A DNA stretch of 10,359 nucleotides from Verrucomicrobiota bacterium (GTDB lineage: Bacteria > Verrucomicrobiota > Verrucomicrobiia > Opitutales > Seribacteraceae): positions 1-10,359 of the forward strand of contig JACNJI010000258.1 in NCBI GenBank assembly GCA_014382645.1, written 5' to 3'. Of the stretch, positions 1 to 7,400 are shown in pieces. Made by a program: the position numbers and the translations under genes. Each line of letters opens with the position of its first letter. Within the stretch, counting starts at the first letter, position 1. The notes under the pieces are model-generated. The model made no database searches. It saw nothing but the letters and a program-made list of their open reading frames with translations, and was not told where the DNA came from.

Positions 1-413
1 GTCTGGGCATTGCGGAGAAGGTCTTTCTGGACGAGGATATCATCGGGTTCCTGAAAACCACTTTTCGGATAAAGGCTCGCCATGTCTTGCAAGAGTTAAT
101 CAATCGTCCCGTTTCCGATCTATTCGGATCACCCGAAGCGACGGTCGAAATACGAGAAAGCGTCGAGCGTGAGATCGTTCCGAGACTAGCGGACACACTC
201 ATTGAGAAGGCGGGTGCAATCGCCTCTCATTTTCCCGTACGCGAAGAACTTGAAAAGGTTTGGAACAAACTTTCCAACGAGGACATTCGAGACAGTGTAA
301 AAGGAACCCTTTCGCGGGAGTTCGCCACTCTCGTGAACCTTGGCGTGTCTCTCGGCGCAATGACGGGATTCCTTTTCGCTATGGCAAGCTTACTTGGCAT
401 TTTTATAATTTAA
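1..413 (+). CDS. 3' end of a membrane-anchored protein, possibly DUF445 family (5' end outside window)
   Basis: The reading frame is open from position 3 to the TAA at 411-413 and has no stop up to the left edge, so the gene starts upstream. A TTG at 87 could be read as a start, but the frame runs on above it with normal protein-like sequence (LGIAEKVFLDEDIIGFL), so I treat it as internal. The visible 136 residues are mostly amphipathic helix with charged, alternating residues. They end in a hydrophobic anchor of about 25 residues rich in Gly, Leu, Phe and Ile (LGVSLGAMTGFLFAM). A long helical body followed by a Gly-rich C-terminal membrane segment resembles the end of DUF445 (YheB-like) membrane proteins, where the last helix often reads LGxxLGxxxG. 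That family call is a weak inference from pattern only. Base composition is more AT-rich than the minus-strand operon. The next gene begins 11 bases downstream, so the two are probably co-transcribed. Confidence 0.72.
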   Translation, partial: LGIAEKVFLDEDIIGFLKTTFRIKARHVLQELINRPVSDLFGSPEATVEIRESVEREIVPRLADTLIEKAGAIASHFPVREELEKVWNKLSNEDIRDSVKGTLSREFATLVNLGVSLGAMTGFLFAMASLLGIFII

Positions 414-424
414 GCGACCAAAAA

Positions 425-1069
425 ATGTACTCAAGAATCGAAAAATTTCCGCCGGATGGACTCCATATCGAGCTTTTCCCGAATGGCCTAAAAGCAGAGG
501 AGGGACGATATCTAAATGGAGGGAAGGAAGGATTGTGGACGGTATGGCATCCATGGGGAGAGAAAAAGACTGAAACCCATTATAATAAGAATCTCGAAGA
601 GGGAAGATTTAGGCATTGGTACGAAAACGGCCAATTGGCAAACGAATCGTGGCATCAAAAAGATTTGCAAAACGGGCACTACCGAAGGTGGTATCGTAGC
701 GGACAAAAAATGTTCGAAGGGAAATTTCTTAAGGGCTCGATCTGGGAGGACAAAGGTTGGAGACCGGACGGCAAACAAAGCGAGACACTTATTACGGACG
801 GTGACGGCATAATAATCGATTACTATGAGAATGGACAGGTCTGGCTCGAAAGTCACTATCATCAGGGTCAGTTAGTTTATGCGAAAGGTTGGGATCCCGA
901 CGGCGAACCAAACGAAACATGCGTGGAACAAGGAGAAGGGGTGGAAGCTTGGATTCTTGCAGATGGACGAAAGATGCTTGTTGCCTTTGAGGGAGGACAG
1001 GAGACAGACGCCCAACCTGCAGATATAGATTACCACTACCCATCCTGCCTAACGAGTCTGATTTTGTGA
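425..1069 (+). CDS. YwqK-type / MORN-variant repeat protein
   Basis: This encodes 214 residues built from repeats of about 22-25 residues with the core pattern G-x-W/Y-x-x-W/Y-Y/R-x-x-G-Q/K-x-x-x-E. Clear copies are at about residues 35-57 (EGLWTVWHPWGEKKTE), 59-80 (EGRFRHWYENGQLANES), 83-104 (NGHYRRWYRSGQKMFEG) and 126-149 (DGIIIDYYENGQVWLES), with decayed copies near 150-190. This is the MORN-variant repeat (PF07661) seen in proteins annotated as YwqK-family antitoxins. It folds as stacked beta-hairpins and probably mediates binding; no catalytic residues are visible. I chose the ATG at 425 because the repeats begin just after it and the upstream gene stops at 413. The frame is open further upstream, but that stretch overlaps the previous gene. 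No signal peptide or membrane segment is present, and no good Shine-Dalgarno sequence precedes the start. No toxin gene adjoins it, so the antitoxin label should not be read as a function. Confidence 0.85.
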   Translation: MYSRIEKFPPDGLHIELFPNGLKAEEGRYLNGGKEGLWTVWHPWGEKKTETHYNKNLEEGRFRHWYENGQLANESWHQKDLQNGHYRRWYRSGQKMFEGKFLKGSIWEDKGWRPDGKQSETLITDGDGIIIDYYENGQVWLESHYHQGQLVYAKGWDPDGEPNETCVEQGEGVEAWILADGRKMLVAFEGGQETDAQPADIDYHYPSCLTSLIL

Positions 1070-1130
1070 TTATTCATTCTCTAATGTGATGAAGGGAACT
1101 CGCTGCGGGCATTCACTATTTGCTCGGTCT
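1070..1130. other. Short convergent intergenic gap
   Basis: These 61 bases separate the plus-strand YwqK-like gene from the end of the minus-strand operon, so two transcription units converge here. Only an imperfect, bulged pairing between 1083-1091 and 1110-1120 is visible, with no T-run directly after it on either strand. I therefore do not call a terminator. The gap also marks the switch from AT-richer to GC-richer sequence. Confidence 0.8.
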
Positions 1131-2078
1131 TTACTGTTTGTCCGGGAAATAGATGCGGCTCATTTCGCGGAGGATTTCTTCTAGGCGTTCGTAGTATTCC
1201 TCGTCCCTGAGGTTTGTTTTGCGGGAGCGGTGGCGGGCTAGTTCTAGCTCGAGGGCATCGCGCTCGGCCCTTTGCTCGGCAGTAAGCTTGCGTTCATTTT
1301 CACTCGGGATCAAATGAAACTGATGGGCCCGCAGCCCATCGGGCAAGAGGCCTTCCTCTGCGCTTTTCTCGGTCACCTGCAAGCCGCGGAACCAGTCTGC
1401 CTGGGTGCCTTTGCCGTCGCCATTGTCGTCGAGCAGGGAATGCTCGGTGGCGAGACGTCCATCTTCCTCGTAAAAAGACGCCGTCCGTTGGGCCGCAATG
1501 AGCCAGGCCTCGAGGAGGGAGGTCTGACCGTCCTTGTCGAGGTCGGCGGTGGAATCGCCGATGGCGGTGGCCAAGAAACCACCGAGGCGACAGTAGTTTC
1601 GCTCCACCCCGCTGCGGGTTGCAGTAATCACCACGCGCCCCTTGGCACGGAGAGCGTTGAGGAACGGTGCACTGGAGGAGGAGCAATTGACAATGACCAA
1701 AGGCCGTTCGAAATCCTTCAACCACTCGGCCAGTTCGCCGGCCTCGAGGTCCGGTCCGTTGAGGTTGAATTTCGCTTGCTTGCCGGCATAGGTGCCGTGC
1801 CCCAGCAGCACGATCCAAAGGGGTTGCGGGCTTTTTCTCGATTCCTTGGCGAGAATCTTGCGCAAGTCATCCCTGGGATCACCTTTCTTCGCCTTGCCCA
1901 CATGGCGGAAGGTGGCCTTGGCTTTCTTGGAAGCCGCCTTCCATTGGTCCGCCCACTTGACGAAATCTTGGCCGTACTCCTCCGTGCCGGGGGCTCCCGT
2001 AACGACGATGACTGAGGGCTTCTCTGCAGCCCCGAGAAAACCGACGATGAAGGATAGCAAGATGAGCGAAACGCGCAT
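1131..2078 (-). CDS. Secreted caspase-like (clan CD, C13/C14-type) cysteine peptidase with two EF-hand-like loops
   Basis: This encodes 315 residues. I chose the ATG at 2078 because it opens a signal peptide (MRVSLILLSFIVGFLGAA, likely cut after Ala18) and overlaps the stop of the upstream gene by one base (TGATG); an in-frame ATG at 2162 lies inside that gene and lacks a signal-like start. The caspase-type fold shows as strand-plus-dyad motifs: LWIVLLGHGTY with His94 and PLVIVNCSSSSAPF with Cys132, the likely catalytic pair. VVITATRSG (149-157) follows as the next core strand. Residues 179-190 (DLDKDGQTSLLE) match a full EF-hand loop, with acidic or polar ligands at 179, 181, 183, 185, 187 and Glu190. 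Residues 217-228 (DDNGDGKGTQAD) form a second loop-like motif. The last 60 residues are charged helix. It probably cleaves proteins outside the cytoplasm. Substrate and calcium dependence are unknown. The fold call is firm; peptidase activity is inferred. Confidence 0.82.
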   Translation of the reverse strand: MRVSLILLSFIVGFLGAAEKPSVIVVTGAPGTEEYGQDFVKWADQWKAASKKAKATFRHVGKAKKGDPRDDLRKILAKESRKSPQPLWIVLLGHGTYAGKQAKFNLNGPDLEAGELAEWLKDFERPLVIVNCSSSSAPFLNALRAKGRVVITATRSGVERNYCRLGGFLATAIGDSTADLDKDGQTSLLEAWLIAAQRTASFYEEDGRLATEHSLLDDNGDGKGTQADWFRGLQVTEKSAEEGLLPDGLRAHQFHLIPSENERKLTAEQRAERDALELELARHRSRKTNLRDEEYYERLEEILREMSRIYFPDKQ

Positions 2079-4402
2079 CAGGGCAGGCCCTTTCTTCGGC
2101 GCAGGAACCACTCCGCCACAAAGCAGGAGAGAGCCAACATGAAAAACGGAGTTTGATGCCAAACGGGGGAGTGCAGCGTCTCGGTCACGGGTGCCCGAAG
2201 CGAAGGAAGCATCTCAACAAAGTCATCGAGTTCGGAAAGAGTGAGGGTGCGACCACCTGTTTTATCGGCCAGTTCTTCAAGGAGGGCGCGATTTGGGGCG
2301 AGGGAACGATATTCGGCGGCGGCAAAATCTGTTGACCAGCCCGCTTGGCGAATGCCCATGAGATTACCCTTTGGGTCGCGCACCTCCGTCTCGGCCAAAT
2401 ATCCCCCGGTGGCCCGTGGTACGAATTGGGTGGCATATACGCCCGCATTCTCCTCATCCGTCTCGGCAGTGAGCGGGATGACGTCGGAGGCCCCCATGCT
2501 TCGTACATTCAAGGTAACTTCGGCATTCTCGAGAAGTTGGAACTGCTTGTCGCGAGCAGTCACGACCAGCTCCCGGCCGACCGCATTCGGGGATTTCTCA
2601 ACGGTTAACTGGATGGTCGCCGGCACGTCGGCCACGAGCCAGCGAATCATTTGTCGCCACGCTTGGTCCATATCCTCATGATTCTCAGGCTTCCCAAGAC
2701 CCCACTTCCAAAAGTCCCCGAGGAGCATGGCGGCGACCCGACCACGGCCAAACTTGTGGGTCACGATGGCGGGATGAGACCCTCCCCCACCCTTTGCCTC
2801 GACGGTGGCCATGACGCTGGCGCCCGGCTTGTTGCCGCGCACTTGATTGAGAGAGGAAAAGGTTGTCATTTCGCCAAGACGCTTCTTCTCGGCTTCCTCC
2901 TTGTCCCGCAGACGCATCCAAGGTTGAAGCCATCCGTCGCGGGTAAGATCGATGCTGAGGTTGTCGAGCGCCCGAACCTTTCCTTGTAGATCGAGATAGA
3001 CCGGGAGCATGCCACCGATGGGTGTGCGCTCGTACTTGCCCTGCCGAAAGGATTCCTGTCCGCCGAGCATGAGCAAGCCGCCACCGCGACGGTTGACGAA
3101 CTCTTGAACCAGCGAATGCTGCCGAGAGGTGAAGAACCCGGCCTCGAGGTCGTCGATGATCACGGCATTGTAGGCAAAAAGTTCCTCGGGGGTGGCGGGA
3201 AACCCGGTTTTCAATTCGTCGGCATCACGCGTGTTCAGGCGGATCAAGACGGGCTTGTCGTACTCCTCGGCATCCTGGTTCTCGTTCTTGAAGCCGCGAA
3301 AGAGAGGATTGCTGCTTTCGCCGGTGCGGCCCTTGAAAGTGAACTTCGGTTCCTTCTTGGCGATACGTATAAGCCCCACGAGGGCGATCTCCTCATCCTC
3401 GTCCAGAGCCCGCTTGAGGAACTTGAATTCCCAGTTTGCCCGACCCGACACGTAGAGCACGCGATAAGGACCGGCGCCACGATCCACAACGATCACGCGC
3501 GAATTATTTGCCTGCGTCGCTTCGTCCGCCTTGCCCGAGGCACTTGCGGTAAAACGATAAAATAGGATTCCGGGAACTGCGGGACGGATTTGAAAACGGA
3601 AGGTCAGGCTGGCGTCGGACTCATTGGCGGTCAGGGTTTGGGACGCGGACGTGCCATTGGCTTCAAGCAACTCGAGCTTTGCAGTGATTTCCTCCCCCTC
3701 GTGGCCATGTGCTTCAACCTGCCCCACTATTGTCACGGGGGCATCCTCGAAAGCGGTTTGCGTGGCGGTCACCTTGCCCACGGCTAGGTCGCGTTCGGGA
3801 ACTCCATTGCCTATGATTACGGGATACACCGGCGGCAGGCCGGAAAGGTCGGGAAGACCAGCCTCGAAGTCGGTAGCCACACCGTCGGTGAAGACCACGA
3901 CACCGGCAAGTGGCTGTCCGCGAAAGCGCCGGCCCAATGTGCGGAGGGACTCGCCCAAGCGGGAGGCGGCACCCGCGAACTTCAGGTCTTCGAAATTCGC
4001 CAGATTGGCGAGACGAGTGTCGAACCGATACCGCTTGAGCTCGAAATCATTGGCCAGCTTGGCCTGCCAGTTCTCACTTTTTGGCTCAAGGGCGGCCTGC
4101 AAGATTGCGGCCCGGGACCGGGATGCTCCGGCATCGGTAAGGTTAAGCCCCTCGCTGGTGTCGGCAACCAAGGCGAGCAAATTGCCTCCGGGCTTGGCCC
4201 TTTCCTCGGTCACCATCGGATCGACCAAGCAGAGCAACAAGAGAACGATCCCGAGAATCTTCAGCCCAATGCAAATCCTCCGGGTTTTACGATCCGTCGG
4301 GGCCTTGTGATAGGCCCACAGGACGAAGCCAACGGCAACGACCAAAGCAAGGACCACGGGAAACAGCCATTCTTTTCCGGAAAGGTAGAAGGATTCGTTC
4401 AT
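2078..4402 (-). CDS. Membrane VWA / class I glutamine-amidotransferase-like domain protein with degenerate MIDAS
   Basis: This encodes 774 residues. Two N-terminal membrane helices (about 12-30 and 44-62) are followed by a VWA-like domain (about 74-200) with core motifs LLALVADTSEG and VVVFTDGVATD. A beta-rich CARDB-like domain follows (about 205-305). A class I glutamine-amidotransferase-like domain spans about 312-590, with RVLYVSGRANWEFKFL, YNAVIIDDLEAGFF, GGGLLMLGGQESF and the late motif WRQMIRWLVAD. A second beta domain and one C-terminal helix (about 748-765, before RRRK) complete the protein. The MIDAS is incomplete: DTSEG (81-85) has Gly where the second Ser of DxSxS belongs, Ser147 sits at the usual Thr site, and Asp173 is kept. 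The amidotransferase-like domain has no nucleophilic Cys at the GGQES turn, so it is probably structural. The ATG at 4402 lies 35 bases after the upstream stop without a clear Shine-Dalgarno sequence. The large central part should face outside the cytoplasm. Exact role unknown. Confidence 0.88.
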   Translation of the reverse strand: MNESFYLSGKEWLFPVVLALVVAVGFVLWAYHKAPTDRKTRRICIGLKILGIVLLLLCLVDPMVTEERAKPGGNLLALVADTSEGLNLTDAGASRSRAAILQAALEPKSENWQAKLANDFELKRYRFDTRLANLANFEDLKFAGAASRLGESLRTLGRRFRGQPLAGVVVFTDGVATDFEAGLPDLSGLPPVYPVIIGNGVPERDLAVGKVTATQTAFEDAPVTIVGQVEAHGHEGEEITAKLELLEANGTSASQTLTANESDASLTFRFQIRPAVPGILFYRFTASASGKADEATQANNSRVIVVDRGAGPYRVLYVSGRANWEFKFLKRALDEDEEIALVGLIRIAKKEPKFTFKGRTGESSNPLFRGFKNENQDAEEYDKPVLIRLNTRDADELKTGFPATPEELFAYNAVIIDDLEAGFFTSRQHSLVQEFVNRRGGGLLMLGGQESFRQGKYERTPIGGMLPVYLDLQGKVRALDNLSIDLTRDGWLQPWMRLRDKEEAEKKRLGEMTTFSSLNQVRGNKPGASVMATVEAKGGGGSHPAIVTHKFGRGRVAAMLLGDFWKWGLGKPENHEDMDQAWRQMIRWLVADVPATIQLTVEKSPNAVGRELVVTARDKQFQLLENAEVTLNVRSMGASDVIPLTAETDEENAGVYATQFVPRATGGYLAETEVRDPKGNLMGIRQAGWSTDFAAAEYRSLAPNRALLEELADKTGGRTLTLSELDDFVEMLPSLRAPVTETLHSPVWHQTPFFMLALSCFVAEWFLRRRKGLP

Positions 4403-4437
4403 GGGGTGATTTCGAAGAACAGGGGGGCGACAACCAC

Positions 4438-7400
4438 CTATTTCCCCTTGCCCAGTCGCTCGTAATAACGCCGCACAAGCTCATCGAACTTGTCGGGAAC
4501 GGGATCGCGGTCGATCGGGACGAGGGCCTTGTCCGACTTGAGCTTGGCCAATTCCTCCGCCAATTGCCTACGAATCTCATTGAGAGGCTTGAGAATATCC
4601 GCATCCACCAGATCCCATTCCGGTTCCTTGCTGTGTCGGCGAAACTCTCTGGACATCTTGCGGATATCTTCGCGCACTTGGCTCACTCGCTCGCGAACCT
4701 CGGAAATGCCGACCGCCTCCTCCACGTCCCGCACACGATCCGTCCATTCTCGATTCTTTCCGCCGGTGATGGGGTTGCTACCCCCACCATTGGGGCCAAA
4801 GCCTTTCTCTAGAAATGACAACTGCCCGGGTTGCTGTCCAGGTTGATTACCTGCTTGTTGCCCAGGTTGCTCTCCCGGTTGCTGATCTCCCTCTCCCGGC
4901 TGTTGCCCTCCTTGCCCCGGTTGGTTGGTAGCCTTTTGCCCGGACTGGCCCTCCTGTCCGGGTTGTTCTCCGGGTTGGTTGCCTGGCTGCCGAGCCTGTT
5001 CCTGATCGCCTTCACCTTCACCCTCGGCTTGCTCGCTTGGGTTTCCTTGGGGACTGCCCTCCACCCCTTTCTTTTCCGGCTGGGACTCGGGATTCGGTTG
5101 GCCACCTTGGCCTGGGTTTCCCTTTCCGGCCACCTGTTCCTCCTTGCCGGGTTCCCGGCCTTCCTGACTTGAATCGCTCGGTTCGGCTTGACCGTCTTGT
5201 GGCCCGGTTGCCTCGGCCTTTTCGTTTTGCAGGGCCTCCTCCAATTCGCGCAATTCGCGCTCCGCGAACTTCAAGGCCTCGACCTCGTTGCCGAGTACGC
5301 TCTCGGCGGCTTTCTCGATACCGTTCCTGAGGTTGTCCAGCTTACGCTGGGAACGGTCACCGAGAGTCTTGCTCGCCTTGCGAAAATCACCCTCGCGAAG
5401 CCGATCGACCAGTTCTTGCTTCTCGGGCTCATTCTCCATCACTTCCTCAAGTGAGCGAAGAAAGGAGTAATCCCTCAAGGCATCTTCCTCCTCGCGAAGC
5501 AAGGTTGATGCGGCATCAAGCGATTTTTCCGTTTGGTCCTGATGAGCTTGTCGAAAGGATTGATGTAGTTTCCGGTTGAGGAGCGGTTCGGACAATTCGG
5601 ATTTTTCGACCACCTCCTTGACCTCCTCGAGCAGGCCCTCGAGCTTTTCCTTTTGTTGGTCGAATTGTTCGGCGATTTCCTTTTTGTCGTCCGGCGCATC
5701 GTCGGTCAGGGAACGGCGCTTTTCCTTACCCTTGTCCACTTTGGCAAGTTGCTCCCCGATCTCCTGCTGACGCTGAGAAAGCTCCCGAGCCTCCCGACGC
5801 ATGTCGCGCATTTGCTCGGCAAATTGGTTTGAAGTCTTCTCGCGCAACTCATCCCGCATCTCCTGTAGATCCTTCTGGGCTCGAGTGCCCGAGGCGATGG
5901 CTTGGGAAAGCTGACCTTTCTGCAATTGCTCGGAAGCCTTGTTCATTTCTTGGCGCGTTTGCTCGACCTGTCTTCGCTCCTGAGCCATCTCCGATCGATT
6001 TTCGGGCTTCTCCATACGCTGGTTGAGCTCATCGAGATCTGCAATGTTTCGGCGCTGCTCCTCGCGCAGGTGCTTGAGCTCGCGCCGGAGATCCTCTTCC
6101 GTGAGCGGATCCTCGGCAGCCCGCAAGGCGTTCTCCACTTCCTTGAGCTTCTTGTTCAGGTCATCCTGTCGTTGGGCCAGTTCCTTGAGACGACTCAACA
6201 CCTGCAACTGTTCGCGTTCCTCGGCATTCTGCAGGCGTTGGGCTTGGCTCTCGGTTTCATAGCGATCCTCTTGCTCACGCAGGTCCAGTTCGTCCAACTG
6301 GCTCTGCGACCGTTCACTACGGGGTTGGGGTTTGGACTGGCTTTTACTCTGGCTGCGGTTGACCTCGAACTCGTGGGCAAGCAAACGCAACAAGGCTTGG
6401 TAGGCGCCCTGCTCAGAGGCCAAGGCCGGCATCAGTTTCTCAACGTCCTCGGTCGACTCGGTGAGGTGGGCGACCGCCTTCTCCATATGGTCGGCGGCAT
6501 CCTGAAGAAAATCCTTGGCCTTTTCGCTTTCGGCCTCCTCAAGCAGTTCCGTCGTCTGCTGAAACGCCTGATACTGGCTCTCGACGAGAACGGGCGCATC
6601 CTGCTCCAAGCCACTGGGTCGGCGATGGAGTTTCCAGGTGGCGTTGATGATTTGCTTCTGCAGCTTGATCAGTTTCTCCACCTGCTGACTGAGCCCTTGC
6701 TGCTGTTCCTTTTCTTCCTCGGAGCTCTCCCCCCCTTGGCCCTGTCGAAAGATTTCCTCGAAGGGTCGCACCTCGGCGAAGAACATATCGCTGAAGGAGC
6801 GACGGGGTTTACCGTCTGGGCCCGTGTCCTCGGCCCAGAAGAACCAGCTGACCAGTTGTCCGGCTTCCACTTTCATCTCCTCGAGAGCGAGCAGATGCGA
6901 GGCAAGCGACTTGAGTTGACCGGAGGCGACCTCGCCCAATTCGAATTCCTCCACGGCGCCACCATCGAGGTTGTAGGACAAACCATGACGGAGCAGGCCG
7001 AAGTCATCCTCGATCTCCGCGGTGAAAGTAATTTCCTCCAAGGGCGACACCTGCTGGTCACCGCCCGGACTGACGATACGAATCTTCGGTCCCTTGTTGG
7101 GGTAGACCACGACCTCGATGCGGGGGGAAATCTTATTGGTTCGACCGGCGGCATCGACAAGCTCCAATTTCCACTTCATCGTCTTGGTGAGGATCAATGG
7201 GGGCAGTTCGGCAAGCGGTTGCTCGGGGTGGGCATCAAGCTCGACGCTCTCGTTGTTTTCTCCCACCAGACGAGCCGCCGCCACCGGTTTGTTGAGATGG
7301 AACCGATAGGTGAGTCGGGTGCCCTCCACGACGCTCAGGCGCCGGGTGTCCTCGACCGTTCGTTCGGGAATTCCGGTGTACGCGGGATAGCTCAGCGTGG

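Noticed and set aside
1083..1120. Possible terminator hairpin in the convergent gap
   Set aside because: The pairing needs two bulges, has an 18-base loop and no T-run directly after it.
1272..2015. Plus-strand open frame of 247 codons opposite the peptidase gene
   Set aside because: The minus-strand frame has a signal peptide, catalytic motifs and EF-hand loops. The plus-strand frame has none and is a GC-codon shadow.
2079..2162. 28-residue N-terminal extension of the caspase-like peptidase
   Set aside because: It would bury the clear signal peptide and lies within the last codons of the VWA gene; the TGATG junction supports 2078.
4440..4520. YYERL motif shared by the C-terminus of the DUF4175-like protein and the peptidase tail
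   Set aside because: Five residues in charged helices are within chance expectation; the surrounding sequences do not align.
4822..5030. CRISPR-like or mobile repeat array
   Set aside because: The repeats are in frame, short, uneven and encode QPG units of a linker; there are no spacers of constant length.
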